Origin: Pseudomonadota bacterium
Lineage (GTDB): Bacteria > Desulfobacterota > Binatia > Binatales > Binataceae
Direction: 5' to 3'
Assembly: GCA_021325025.1 (NCBI GenBank)
Contig: JAJPHZ010000039.1
Span: 186,001 to 250,000, forward strand
DNA length: 64,000 nucleotides
Part shown: positions 36,056-47,216 of the stretch, piece after piece
How the letters are laid out: every line of letters begins with the position of its first letter
Position numbering within the stretch: the first letter of the stretch is position 1
The notes under the pieces: model-generated
What the model saw: only the letters and a program-made list of their open reading frames with translations
Database searches by the model: none
Told to the model about the DNA's origin: nothing
Made by a program: the position numbers and the translations under genes

Positions 36056-36326
36056 CCAACTGCGTCAGCACCGGACCCCAGCGCCCCGCACCGGACGGTC
36101 CGGTTATCGAGAAGGCGGAGCAGGCACCCGACGCTGCGAACGACGCTTCAGGGATCGCTCATTGGGCGGCGGGTTCGCCAAGGGCAGCGTCTTTGCAGCG
36201 CCGCCTGCGTGCGGTGGGTCTTCTGTGCGTTATCAACCACGGCCGAGGTTTGGACCTCGCAGGGCTCGATCTGTATCCTGTATCCAAGGTGCCCTTCAAA
36301 AAATCTCGACCCGACGGATTGTCAGC

Positions 36327-37982
<1,656 letters not shown>

Positions 37983-38056
37983 CAATCCAATTGGTCATTC
38001 CTTAATTTCCTTATAGGACCTGCCTGCGTGACGATGGGCGAAGGAGTTTGCAACCG

Positions 38057-40576
38057 ATGCCACAGTTTAGTCACGACTCGCTGCCGCAAAAGTTGGAAGG
38101 CGTCGAATACCTGGCCGAATTGGCGCTTGACCTGCGCAACTGCTGGGACCATCGCACCGATGAGATCTGGCAGGCGCTGGACCCGGAGCTGTGGACCTTG
38201 ACACGCAATCCATGGCTGGTGCTGCAAACGGTGTCGCCCGCCAAACTCCGGAAACTGGCCGAAGACAGCAGGCTTCGCGCCGACGTAACCAGCTTGCTCG
38301 AAGCGCGCGCCAAAAGCGCTGACGGTGCGTCGTGGTTCGCCCAGACACATCCCGATTCGCCCCTTAGCTGCGTGGCCTATTTCAGCATGGAGTTCGGTCT
38401 GAGCGAGGCGTTGCCCATCTACTCGGGCGGCCTGGGCAATGTGGCGGGCGACCAGCTCAAGGCCGCTAATGATCTGGGCGTGCCGGTGGTTGGCGTCGGG
38501 TTGCTTTACCAGCAGGGCTACTTCCGCCAGTTCATCGACGCCGACGGCAATCAGACCGCGCTGTATCCTTATAACGACCCCGGCCAGTTGCCGATCACGC
38601 CGGTGCGCGACAGCGAAGGCGATTGGCTGCGCCTGCCGGTCAACCTGCCCGGCGCCAAGTTGTGGTTGCGCACCTGGCAGGCGCAGGTGGGGCGGGTCAC
38701 CTTGTATCTGCTCGACAGCAACGACCCGGCCAATCCACCGGTCTACCGCGGCATGACCAGCGAACTGTACGGCGGCGGTCCCGAGCTGCGCCTGCAGCAG
38801 GAGTTGATTCTTGGCATCGGCGGATGGCGGCTGCTGCACGCCTTGGGGATCAAACCCGAAGTATGCCATCTCAACGAGGGGCATGCGGCCTTCGCGGTGC
38901 TGGAACGGGCGCGCAATTTTATGGCGGACAGCGGCCAGCCGTTTGTGGTGGCGATGGCGGTGACGCGCGCCGGCAATCTATTCACGACTCACACGCCGGT
39001 GCCGGCCGGCTTTGACGCATTCCCACCCGCCATGATCGGGCGCTACCTCAGGCGCTACGCCGAAAACCTGCTGGGAATCGCGGTCAACGATCTGTTGGCG
39101 CTGGGCCGCAGGAATCCCGCCGATGCCAACGAGCCCTTCAATATGGCCTACCTGGCGGTGCGCGGCAGCGGCGCGGTCAACGGCGTCAGCCGGCTGCACG
39201 GCGAGGTCAGCCGCGGCATTTTCCAGGAACTCTTTACACGCTGGCCGCGCCGCGAAGTTCCAGTCGGCCATGTAACCAACGGCGTGCATACGCCGACCTG
39301 GGACTCGGTCGAGTCCGACCGCGTGTGGACCGAAGCGTGCGGGCCGGAGCGATGGCGCGGCGCGATGGAATCCAGCGCCCGAATACGCAACGTGTCCAGC
39401 GCCGAGTTGTGGAAGATGCGCTGCGCCAATCGCGCCGAGTTGGTCGAGTACGTCCGCCGCCGTCTGCCGGCCGAGCTGGCCGCCCGCGGCAGCCTCAATC
39501 AAACCTGGGTGGAGAACATCTTCGACCCCAACAGCCTGACGATCGGTTTCGCGCGCCGCTTTGCCACCTACAAACGGCCCAATCTGCTGCTGCACGATCC
39601 GGCGCGCCTGACCCGCATACTCACCGACCCGCGCCGCCCGGTGCAGCTAATCATCGCCGGCAAGGCCCATCCCAGCGACATCGCGGGTCAGGCCATGATC
39701 GCGCAGTGGATGCGCTTTGTGCAGCGGCCTGAAGTGCGTCCGCATGCGGTCTTTCTGGCCGATTACGACATGCTGCTGGCCGAATACCTGGTCCAGGGCG
39801 TTGATTTGTGGATCAACAATCCGCGCCGTCCATGGGAAGCCTGCGGCACCAGCGGCATGAAGGTGCTGGTCAACGGCGGGCTGAATCTTTCCGAACTCGA
39901 CGGATGGTGGGCGGAAGCCTACGCGCCCGACGTTGGATGGGCGCTGGGTGACGGCCAGGCCCACAACGAGGACCCGGCCTGGGACGCCCATGAGGCTGAC
40001 GAACTCTACACTTTGTTAGAGCGCGAGGTAATTCCCGCCTTCTACGATCGCGACCCCAACGGCATCCCCGCCGCCTGGGTGGCGCGGATGCGCGAGAGCA
40101 TGGCGCGCCTGACGCCGCAGTTCTCCGCCAATCGCGCGGTGCGCGAATATACCGAGAAGTTTTATCTCCCCGCCGCCCAGACCTATCACCAGCGCGCTGC
40201 CGAGCACGGCGCGCTGGGCAAGGAACTGGTGGCGTGGCGCGAGCAGCTCAAGCGGCATTGGGCGGCGCTGCGCTTTGGCGAGGTGCAGGTGGAGACCGCC
40301 GATGGCCTTCACAACTTCCGCGTACAGGTCTACCTGGATGACATTGATCCGGACGCGGTCGAGATCGAGCTGTATGCCGAGCCGCTCGCCGACGGCGCTC
40401 CCTCGCGCTTTCGGCTGCAGCGCGGCGAGCCGCTGGTGGGCGCGGTGCGGGCCTGGACCTACATCGCCCAGGTAAAGGCCGACCGTCCCGCGGGCGACTT
40501 CACAGTGCGAATCATCCCGCGCCATCCCGCCGCCAGTGTCCCCCTGGAAGCACAGGAAATTCTGTGGCAACGCTGA
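38057..40576 (+). CDS. glgP: Alpha-glucan (glycogen) phosphorylase
   Basis: GT35 enzyme releasing glucose 1-phosphate from glycogen or maltodextrins. About 839 residues from the ATG at 38057, with AAGGAG 11 bases upstream. It belongs to the short bacterial/archaeal form with an extra N-terminal DUF3417-like region (EGVEYLAELALDLRNCWDH). Active-site blocks are AYFSMEFGLSEALPIYSGGLG, HLNEGHAAFAVLE, NGVHTPTW, and the PLP-lysine motif CGTSGMKVLVNGGLNLSELD. The ~110 C-terminal residues form a beta-rich add-on. Forms a storage-glucan unit with pgm. Confidence 0.95.
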   Translation: MPQFSHDSLPQKLEGVEYLAELALDLRNCWDHRTDEIWQALDPELWTLTRNPWLVLQTVSPAKLRKLAEDSRLRADVTSLLEARAKSADGASWFAQTHPDSPLSCVAYFSMEFGLSEALPIYSGGLGNVAGDQLKAANDLGVPVVGVGLLYQQGYFRQFIDADGNQTALYPYNDPGQLPITPVRDSEGDWLRLPVNLPGAKLWLRTWQAQVGRVTLYLLDSNDPANPPVYRGMTSELYGGGPELRLQQELILGIGGWRLLHALGIKPEVCHLNEGHAAFAVLERARNFMADSGQPFVVAMAVTRAGNLFTTHTPVPAGFDAFPPAMIGRYLRRYAENLLGIAVNDLLALGRRNPADANEPFNMAYLAVRGSGAVNGVSRLHGEVSRGIFQELFTRWPRREVPVGHVTNGVHTPTWDSVESDRVWTEACGPERWRGAMESSARIRNVSSAELWKMRCANRAELVEYVRRRLPAELAARGSLNQTWVENIFDPNSLTIGFARRFATYKRPNLLLHDPARLTRILTDPRRPVQLIIAGKAHPSDIAGQAMIAQWMRFVQRPEVRPHAVFLADYDMLLAEYLVQGVDLWINNPRRPWEACGTSGMKVLVNGGLNLSELDGWWAEAYAPDVGWALGDGQAHNEDPAWDAHEADELYTLLEREVIPAFYDRDPNGIPAAWVARMRESMARLTPQFSANRAVREYTEKFYLPAAQTYHQRAAEHGALGKELVAWREQLKRHWAALRFGEVQVETADGLHNFRVQVYLDDIDPDAVEIELYAEPLADGAPSRFRLQRGEPLVGAVRAWTYIAQVKADRPAGDFTVRIIPRHPAASVPLEAQEILWQR

Positions 40577-40628
40577 ACAAGCTCTTCCGCCACCCTCAGG
40601 GGCCGCTTTGGTGCTGTGCGGCCCGCCA

Positions 40629-43544
40629 TCAGTGCAGAATGATCGCTCCTCCCGGTCCCGTGCCGGAGCTGGTGTAAGGGACGAACGGCGGATTGAAGCC
40701 CTGCACGTAGGAGGCGGTGGCCAAGGCGAGCGCCGGTTTCATGAACGTGAAGTGAGTCGAATTGACGACGGTCAGTGCAATCTTTGGCGTGCCGCCGGGC
40801 CCGAGCCCGCCCAGATTCACCACCATCGCACCCTGCGTGTTGAACAGATTGATAACCGTGGAGTTGGCCGCAAATCCGGTTCCCACCACGGAGATAACAT
40901 TTCCCGTCTGGCTGACGGAGGAGATGGTGATTTGGGCGCCGATCGGAACCGACACCGCGTTGCTCTTGCGCGCATAGGTGTGCGCTGCACCCGCGTTGCT
41001 TACCACAAAGGAACCCGGTCCGGTGACCGGCGAGTTGGGCAGTCCCTCGGCAGGCACCATCAGGCTGATGTGGGTCGAAGTGAATCCCGGCGTCATCGGC
41101 GAGATAAAGAACGGACCGACCTTGCCGCCGGGGCAGGCGCAGAACAGATCCACCGCCGCGCCGTTGCTGGTATCGAAGCCAGTGCCGCCCAGCTCCACCA
41201 CCGCACCTTGCGGCACCACCGTCTCGACGTTGTTGGTAGCGTAATGCGGATCCCGGCTGGTGTCGGCCAGCTCCTCACCGTTGATCGTCTTGATGGTAGG
41301 AATGCCCGCGGACGCCGAGCCTTGCAGAAGTGCGGACTTGCTGTTGGAGACTTGATGCCCGGTATCCGTATTGACCACCTGGACCGATGCAAAGCCCTGC
41401 CCTAGAGGGACCGTATCGGGCACCGGGACCATCATCAGCGTGCTGCCGTGCGGAAGCGTGGGGCTCAGCGGTCCGGCATTGAGCGGCCCGGCGGCGGTCG
41501 AGATGAAGAAGTTAATCACTGAACCGTTGGTGAAATGGCTGCCGTTCACCTGAAAGCTGCTGCCCACCTCGATGGGATCGGTGATGGTGGTGATGGCCGG
41601 AGTCAGCGGTCCGGGCGTTGGGCTTGGGGTCGGAGTGGGGGTGCGGGTTGCAGTGCGGGTCGGGCTTGGAGTGGGGGTGCGCGTTGGCGTCGGAGTCGGG
41701 GTGCGGGTAGGGGTTGGCGTTGTGGTCGGGCCGGCCGCAGCCACGGCGTTGCGCGCGTCGACTATCCCGGCGCCGGCCAGGTGTCCGGGCGACGGCTGGG
41801 TCACCGCCAGCGCGGCTGACTTTTGCAGGTTGAGCACGCTGGCAGGCGTCAGAGCCGGATTGCGCGACCGCATCAGGGCAGCGATCGCGGCGGCATGAGG
41901 CGCCGCCGCCGAGGTGCCGTAAAAGGGATCGAATCCCGCCGTGGCGGTGCTCACGCCATCGGCCGCCGTCAGGTCCGGTTTGTTCAACAACAGCCCGCCG
42001 GTGGACAGAAAATTGCCGGGTGTGATCGCGCTGCCGTTGGGATAATAAAAAATCCGCCGTGGCCCGTCGGAGGAGAAGGTTTCCACCGGATTCGTGGTGC
42101 CGCCCACGAATGGAACGCACGCCGGGCAGCCGGCGCTCGCGACGTCAACCGCCGCCAACGTGACCGCCGTCTGGGCGGCGTTGTGGCCGTAGGTAGCGCC
42201 GGTGGTGTTGAATTGCAGGCGTCCGCGATGCGTCAGCAGATTCATATAACGCGGCGCGCCGCTGTAGAGTACAACCACCAGACGGTAGTTTGTTGCGTCC
42301 CCTGAATAAGAGAACGCTTCCAGAGGATCCTGGGTTCCGGTCTGCGGATTGGTCGAGGACAGGATCACCGAGGTGCCTGACGGATTGAGCATGTAAAGGT
42401 CGTAGTCATTGGCGGAATGCTGCAGGGCGTCGGACCATTGCAGGCTGATTACTCTGAAAGGCGAGTTGAGAGTGATTACATTTTCATTATTGCCTCCGCC
42501 GAAATTCAATGCCGATACGCCGGCGCCGGAAAGCACCGACGGCAGCGGCGTTCCCGAATAATCGCCCTCCCAGGTTCCCGAAGTGTTGTTAGCCTTGTTG
42601 CCGGCGTTGCCCGCCGAGGAGAAGTACACGACGCCGCTGCCGACCACGCTGTTTACCGCCTGGGCAATAACCCCGTCTTGAAACACTGGCTCGACAAAGT
42701 ACGAAATGTCGTCGACGATTACCTGCGCCCCGGCAGCTTGCAGGGCTTGAATATTGGAGGCAAAGTTGGCCTGCCCGCCGAAACCAGTCGCAAAGATGAG
42801 ATTGGAGCCGGGAGCCAGGCTGTTGACGATCTCCATCATCGCAGTGCCTTCAGACCCACCGCTGCCCGCCTGCCCGGAAATAACCTGCACGCATGGTGGC
42901 CCGGCCGGACAGTTGGGCGGCAGATCGCCGCTGGCCTGCAAGCTGCTGAGCTGATCGACCGCGTCCGACAACACCCCCACCGTAATGCCGGAGCCATTGA
43001 CCGAGAACTGCGAGCGGGCAAGGTTCGCCCGATGCGTGATGTCGCCTTCGCTGACCACTTTGTTGGTGATGGCCATGTCGGCAGGACGGATAAAGTGCAC
43101 CTCGGGCCAAGCAGCCAACTCTTCCAACCGATCGATCGGGAAGACCGCGCGGACTGCGTCATAGCGCGGAAAATCGTTGACGATCGTGCCCCCCAGGGAG
43201 CGAATCCGTCCCAGCAATATGTCGTTCACCTGCGCCCGGATGTCGACCAGCGTGCGTCCCGTGTTGTCGACCTCCACACCGCTTCGCATTTCGGGCGTGC
43301 CCGGATAGGGCGCAATACCGCGGTGCGCCCTGGAAACATATAATAGCTGGGAATCTATTTTCAGTTGTTCCGCAGTGCGCGAAGCCTTCTCGGCTGATAT
43401 CTCCGCGATCTGTCGGATTACGTTGGGACTGAGGGACTGCGCCCAAACTGTGGAGCTGCCGCCCGAAGTCAATGCGGCCAGGGAGGTCAGCAAACTTGCT
43501 ATAAGGATGCTTCTGGGCCTGCACTCAATATTTTCGTGACTCAT
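40629..43544 (-). CDS. Large exported subtilase-like protease (S53-like, Glu at the His site)
   Basis: 971 residues with a signal peptide (residues ~12-36, ending VWAQ). An N-terminal prodomain-like region runs to ~185. The catalytic domain has Asp194 (GITVGVLSDAVDQ), Glu232 in GGSEGTAMMEIV where classical subtilisins have HGTH, a VIVDDISYF segment and Ser545 in GTSAAAPH. The Glu/Asp/Ser set resembles S53/sedolisin-like members of the clan. Residues 606-648 are a repeated Thr-Pro/Arg-Thr-Pro linker. The C-terminal ~320 residues hold IPT/TIG-like beta domains (SSFQVNGSHFTNGSVINFF, VELGGTGFDTSN, ISVVGTGFAANSTVI). Probably secreted or surface-attached. Confidence 0.86.
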   Translation of the reverse strand: MSHENIECRPRSILIASLLTSLAALTSGGSSTVWAQSLSPNVIRQIAEISAEKASRTAEQLKIDSQLLYVSRAHRGIAPYPGTPEMRSGVEVDNTGRTLVDIRAQVNDILLGRIRSLGGTIVNDFPRYDAVRAVFPIDRLEELAAWPEVHFIRPADMAITNKVVSEGDITHRANLARSQFSVNGSGITVGVLSDAVDQLSSLQASGDLPPNCPAGPPCVQVISGQAGSGGSEGTAMMEIVNSLAPGSNLIFATGFGGQANFASNIQALQAAGAQVIVDDISYFVEPVFQDGVIAQAVNSVVGSGVVYFSSAGNAGNKANNTSGTWEGDYSGTPLPSVLSGAGVSALNFGGGNNENVITLNSPFRVISLQWSDALQHSANDYDLYMLNPSGTSVILSSTNPQTGTQDPLEAFSYSGDATNYRLVVVLYSGAPRYMNLLTHRGRLQFNTTGATYGHNAAQTAVTLAAVDVASAGCPACVPFVGGTTNPVETFSSDGPRRIFYYPNGSAITPGNFLSTGGLLLNKPDLTAADGVSTATAGFDPFYGTSAAAPHAAAIAALMRSRNPALTPASVLNLQKSAALAVTQPSPGHLAGAGIVDARNAVAAAGPTTTPTPTRTPTPTPTRTPTPSPTRTATRTPTPTPSPTPGPLTPAITTITDPIEVGSSFQVNGSHFTNGSVINFFISTAAGPLNAGPLSPTLPHGSTLMMVPVPDTVPLGQGFASVQVVNTDTGHQVSNSKSALLQGSASAGIPTIKTINGEELADTSRDPHYATNNVETVVPQGAVVELGGTGFDTSNGAAVDLFCACPGGKVGPFFISPMTPGFTSTHISLMVPAEGLPNSPVTGPGSFVVSNAGAAHTYARKSNAVSVPIGAQITISSVSQTGNVISVVGTGFAANSTVINLFNTQGAMVVNLGGLGPGGTPKIALTVVNSTHFTFMKPALALATASYVQGFNPPFVPYTSSGTGPGGAIILH
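41625..41725 (-). repeat. Low-complexity Thr-Pro linker repeat within the protease gene
   Basis: The DNA repeats short GGGTNGGNGTGGG-type units that encode a TPTPTRTPTP-type linker between the catalytic and C-terminal domains. Such tracts are prone to length variation. Confidence 0.7.
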
Positions 43545-43984
43545 TCCCTGTGCCCCTGAAAAAAGTGTTTCGGCAGCGCGGCGACTACCTCGTCGCCGAT
43601 GCGACGATGATGCTTTGTTGCAACTGCCATACCTGCTGACGGCCGGTTGTGCACCGCTGTTGACGCAGCAAATGCTAACAAAGGCTACGAGTTGTTCTTC
43701 TGTCCCGTGCTTGAACTGGGTAGCCCGTGAGTCGCAGGCGCGTCGCGGCTGGTCTGTTCCTTAGACGATGCAACCAAGGCGGCGCATCATCGATGTGGCT
43801 CGGACACGCACAGAAGCGATCTGATTTATTCTGCGTGTGTATCGCTTTGGAGGGTGTTGGTGTCGAGCGACATAATTCTGGCGCCGGCGACTATGTACTG
43901 AGGTGATTATATGAAGTGCGACGAGATCTTGGCTGGCAGCCGGAAAATCAGATCGCAAAGGTGGCGAAAAGACCTTGGGAAGGG
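43545..43984. other. 440-base gap without a gene
   Basis: Lies between the protease start and the end of the EthD gene, both on the minus strand. It should contain the protease promoter. A short plus-strand frame from 43912 has a weak AGGTG site but runs antisense into the EthD gene and is not called. Confidence 0.4.
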
Positions 43985-44737
43985 TCAGGCCAACAGCACG
44001 TACTCGCTGCTATACAGTCCGATCGCATCGGCCACGAATGGTCCGGCGTCGGCGGCGATGGCTTTCTCGCCCTCGATCGTGCCGCCGTAAAAGCGCTCTT
44101 CCAGATCCTCCTTGGAGGGAAAGAACAATTCCGCCAGTCCATGGACTACGGGCGCGCCCGGCGTCAGCGGTGCAATCACGCCGTCCTGGATGTAGCTGGT
44201 CGCGTAGCAGTGGTACTTCTCCGCGACGATGCGGTGTTTGCGCCATAGCGCCTCCACCTCCTTGTTGGGCAGGTCCGCCTTGCGGCGCGTGAAGATGATC
44301 GCCTTGACACCCGCGGTGCGCTCGCCGGGCGCGGGCCGCGGCGTGCGATCCCATTGGATGGTTTCAGCGATCAGGTAGTCGTACACCGTCGCGCCCATGC
44401 CGCGCAGGTGGTTTTCGAGCAGTTCGACAGCGGCGGGCGTCGCATAGCGGCGCTGCGGGTTCTTGAAGTCGTCGAAGCTCTCCCACCATAGCTCGGTGAT
44501 GACTTCGAAGGGCGGCGGGTCCATCTCGCGGTTAAGCGGCGTCAGTCCGGCGCGATGCTTGATCGACGCCTTGACGTCGACCAGGTTGACGACGTAGCGC
44601 AAAAGGCGGGGGCAATGGCGCATCACCAGCGGCGCATGATGGCGCAGGTAATGCTCGCGGAACGCCGCGCGGTCGGCTGCGGATTGGCAGGCGATGAATT
44701 GCATGACTTTTCTTCTGCGCGCACTCTGTTCGCTCAT
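43985..44737 (-). CDS. EthD-domain protein
   Basis: 250 residues from the ATG at 44737, fixed by GGAGGTTACTGGG upstream (the longer frame to 44788 is unsupported). Two ferredoxin-like halves can be seen: the first with FREHYLRHHAPLVMRHCPRL, the second with KAIIFTRRKADLPNKEVEAL and RKHRIVAEKYHCY. EthD proteins are small accessory proteins of oxidative catabolism or dehydratase-type catalysts; the exact role is unknown. It diverges from an enoyl-CoA hydratase gene, both likely part of degradation metabolism. Confidence 0.8.
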   Translation of the reverse strand: MSEQSARRRKVMQFIACQSAADRAAFREHYLRHHAPLVMRHCPRLLRYVVNLVDVKASIKHRAGLTPLNREMDPPPFEVITELWWESFDDFKNPQRRYATPAAVELLENHLRGMGATVYDYLIAETIQWDRTPRPAPGERTAGVKAIIFTRRKADLPNKEVEALWRKHRIVAEKYHCYATSYIQDGVIAPLTPGAPVVHGLAELFFPSKEDLEERFYGGTIEGEKAIAADAGPFVADAIGLYSSEYVLLA

Positions 44738-44834
44738 CCCAGTAACCTCCGCTGACCATGTGATCGCCCTTTCGGCGGCGATTTGCAAACGCGCCGCGCG
44801 GCGCTATGGTTCGTGATGATTGGGAGGAATTGTC

Positions 44835-45581
44835 ATGGCCGAACTGGTGCTACGCGAAGATCGCAACGGGCTGGCCACGCTTACGCTCAACCGCCCCGAC
44901 AAGCTCAACGCGCTCAACCAGCCGCTGTTCGTCGAGCTGCGCGCGCACCTTGAGAAGCTGGCGGAACAGACCGATGCGGTCGGCCTGGTGGTGATTCGCG
45001 GCGCCGGCAAGGGTTTTTCTGCCGGCAACGACATCGAGGAGATGAGCCAGCGCGTCCGCCAGCCGGAGCTCAACTTCAAGGGTCGAACCGTCGATATGGT
45101 GGCGCTGCTGCCGCAGCCGGTGATTTGCGCGGTGCACGGCGTCTGCTACACGGGCGGGTTGGAACTGGCGCTGGCGTGCGACATGATCGTCGCCGCGGAA
45201 TCGGCGCGCTTTGCCGACACGCACGCCAAGCTCGGTCTGATCCCGATGTGGGGGATGAGTCAGCGGCTGCCGCGGCGGATTGGTGCGGCCAAGGCGATCG
45301 AGATGATGACTACGTCGCGGCCCTACAGCGCAGCGGAAGCGCTGGCGATGGGCCTGGTCAATTACTGCTTTCCCGACGCGGTGGTCGAGGCTGAACTGGG
45401 CAAGCTGACCGACACAATCCTGGCCAATTCATGGCATACGCTGCGCGGCAACAAGCGCTTGCTGCGCGAAACCGAAGGGATGAGCCTGGCGCAAGGGCTG
45501 GCGCACGAGGTGTATCGCTCACCCGGCACTGCCCCCGACATCCGCCAGCGCTTGGCAGCATTCAGCAGCCGCAAGGCATAA
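44835..45581 (+). CDS. Enoyl-CoA hydratase/isomerase family protein
   Basis: 248-residue crotonase-fold enzyme from an ATG with GGGAGG upstream. The oxyanion-hole blocks are RGAGKGFSAGNDIEEM (residues ~60-75) and HGVCYTGGLELALACDMIVA (residues ~100-120). After the second block the position that is Glu in hydratases falls in KLGLIPMWGMSQRLPRRIG, which has no obvious Glu pair. The enzyme may therefore be an isomerase or another crotonase variant. Substrate unknown. Confidence 0.87.
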   Translation: MAELVLREDRNGLATLTLNRPDKLNALNQPLFVELRAHLEKLAEQTDAVGLVVIRGAGKGFSAGNDIEEMSQRVRQPELNFKGRTVDMVALLPQPVICAVHGVCYTGGLELALACDMIVAAESARFADTHAKLGLIPMWGMSQRLPRRIGAAKAIEMMTTSRPYSAAEALAMGLVNYCFPDAVVEAELGKLTDTILANSWHTLRGNKRLLRETEGMSLAQGLAHEVYRSPGTAPDIRQRLAAFSSRKA

Positions 45582-45631
45582 GCGCAGGGGGTTTTCCGGC
45601 CGATCAATCAAGCTGCGTAAGCGCGGATCCG

Positions 45632-46510
45632 CTACTCGCGATCGGGGGCGCCTTTGAGGTACATCGCGCCGGTGGGCTTGTCGACGCCGCCTGCGGGTTC
45701 GAGCGTGACGGCGGCCAGTATTACGCGCTGGCCGGCAGGCGGCATCGACGCCGGCGCAACTGACATCCGGCCGGTCTGCGCGTAGAACAGGCCGGCTTTG
45801 GTTGGCCCGCCTTCTTTGGTAATCCACCACAGCTGGTAGGTCTTGCCTGGCGGTGCGGGCGGCAGGCCGAAGGTTTGCACGACCGCCATGCGCGAGGCGC
45901 GGCTGACCGCCACGACCCCGCCCGCGCCGGGCGCCGGAGCCAGCGCTTGCAGGCGCATAAGCTGCAAGTCGGGCGACATCAGGATACGGTCGAGCTTGGC
46001 ACGCTCATCGAGTACGCTGCGCAGCGTCTCGGCTTCGGTCTGGGCCGCGGTGAGTTCGGAGCGCAGGTCGTTGAGCTGCCAACTGAGCGATTCCAGTTGC
46101 TGGAGCTGACGGACTTCGGCGCGGCGCGCGCGGTTGGCGATTACCCGGTTATAAATGAGCAGCAGCACTGCTGCCGCGGTGGCTACGGTGGCTACACCGC
46201 GCCACCATCCGACGCTGGGCGCCCGTTCACCGCCGATCCGGCGCGGACGCGAAACGGTGCGGGCCAGGGAATGAGCGGCGGCCGCTTCGGTGTGCAGACG
46301 CGACTCCAGGCGCTGCCACACGCGGCTGTCCGATCCAGCCCCTTGCGGGGCGCTGGCCAGCGCCGCCGCGGTTTCGCGCCAGGAGCGCAACTGCGCCTCG
46401 CATTGCGGGCATCCCTCGCGCAGATGCTCATCCAGTTGCCGGGCCTCACCGGGCTCCAGCCGATCCAGCGCAGCCAGTGGCAGCAGGTCTATGACTTCCT
46501 GATGGTCCAT
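45632..46510 (-). CDS. RskA-type membrane anti-sigma factor
   Basis: 292 residues. The N-terminal zinc-binding anti-sigma region carries HLREGCPQCEAQL (residues 28-42). A transmembrane helix follows near 103-122 (GVATVATAAAVLLLIYN), then a coiled-coil-like stretch (LQQLESLSWQLNDLRSELTA). The periplasmic domain resembles the anti-sigma-K factor C-terminus (GKTYQLWWITKEGGPTKAGL, then LAAVTLEPAGGVDKPTG). Starts 5 bases after the sigma stop and should restrain that sigma factor at the membrane, releasing it by regulated proteolysis. Confidence 0.9.
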   Translation of the reverse strand: MDHQEVIDLLPLAALDRLEPGEARQLDEHLREGCPQCEAQLRSWRETAAALASAPQGAGSDSRVWQRLESRLHTEAAAAHSLARTVSRPRRIGGERAPSVGWWRGVATVATAAAVLLLIYNRVIANRARRAEVRQLQQLESLSWQLNDLRSELTAAQTEAETLRSVLDERAKLDRILMSPDLQLMRLQALAPAPGAGGVVAVSRASRMAVVQTFGLPPAPPGKTYQLWWITKEGGPTKAGLFYAQTGRMSVAPASMPPAGQRVILAAVTLEPAGGVDKPTGAMYLKGAPDRE

Positions 46511-46515
46511 CGGTA

Positions 46516-47079
46516 TTACCGCTGTCCTGAAAGCGCCTGGCGCAGTTTGATCATCGCGGTGCGGATGCGTGTTTTAACGGTGCCCAGGGGGATGCCCAGC
46601 CGCTGTGCGATCTGAGATTGCGACAGGTCGGAGAAATACGCCAACTCCAGCGCGGCGCGTTCGCCAGCGTCCAGCGCGGCCAGCGCGGTGCGCACGATTT
46701 GCGCCTGCTGCGCCGCGTCGAGTGCGGCGGCCGGGTCGCCGGCGCTAGCGGCCGCCGCGGGAGGCGCGGCGCCCGCCGGCGGCTGACGCGCCTGCCGGGC
46801 TCGGAGCCGATCGATCGCACGGCTGCGCGCCAGCGTGACCAGCCATGCCGCCACCGAGCCGCGCGCGGGGTCGTAGGATTTCGCCTCGGACCACGCCTGC
46901 CACAGCACGTCGGCGACAGTTTCCTCGGCGTCGGCTTCCTGCGCACAAAACCGCAGCACCAGCGCCGTCAGCATCCGCGCGTAGCGCAGTGTCAGCGCGT
47001 GCAGCGCCTGGGCGTCGCCCGCCGCCATCGCGGCCACCAGCTGGCGATCCGAAGGCTGTGCTTTTGAGGCGTCGGCCAC
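46516..47079 (-). CDS. ECF sigma factor (SigK/SigL-like)
   Basis: 187 residues from the GTG at 47079, which has AAGGAG just upstream; a TTG at 47106 is possible. Region 2 is EADAEETVADVLWQAWSEAK plus GSVAAWLVTLARSRAIDRLR. An Ala/Pro-rich linker follows. Region 4 carries LSQSQIAQRLGIPLGTVKTR. The adjacent RskA-type anti-sigma gene is the expected partner. A palindrome at 47125-47139 lies in the upstream promoter region. Confidence 0.9.
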   Translation of the reverse strand: MADASKAQPSDRQLVAAMAAGDAQALHALTLRYARMLTALVLRFCAQEADAEETVADVLWQAWSEAKSYDPARGSVAAWLVTLARSRAIDRLRARQARQPPAGAAPPAAAASAGDPAAALDAAQQAQIVRTALAALDAGERAALELAYFSDLSQSQIAQRLGIPLGTVKTRIRTAMIKLRQALSGQR

Positions 47080-47124
47080 GTGCTCCTTACCCGGATACGC
47101 ATGCAATCACGTTGGCTAAAGACC

Positions 47125-47139
47125 TTTACAAAATGTAAA
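47125..47139. promoter_or_regulatory. Inverted repeat upstream of the second ECF operon
   Basis: TTTACA (47125-47130) and TGTAAA (47134-47139) are exact complements around AAA, about 45 bases upstream of the sigma gene start. Could be an operator or part of the promoter. Confidence 0.4.
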
Positions 47140-47216
47140 CTGAAAAGGCCCGCGGCCCGGCAAACGTATCCAGGTGTGCAAAGTTAGCCCAAAGCCGGGG
47201 CAAGACGAAGAGCGGC

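Noticed and set aside
41625-41725. Repeat tract considered as a CRISPR or minisatellite
   Set aside because: The units are short, imperfect and in frame, encoding a Thr-Pro linker inside the protease.
43912-43984. Short plus-strand frame after a weak AGGTG site
   Set aside because: Continues antisense through the EthD gene and shows no protein-like pattern.
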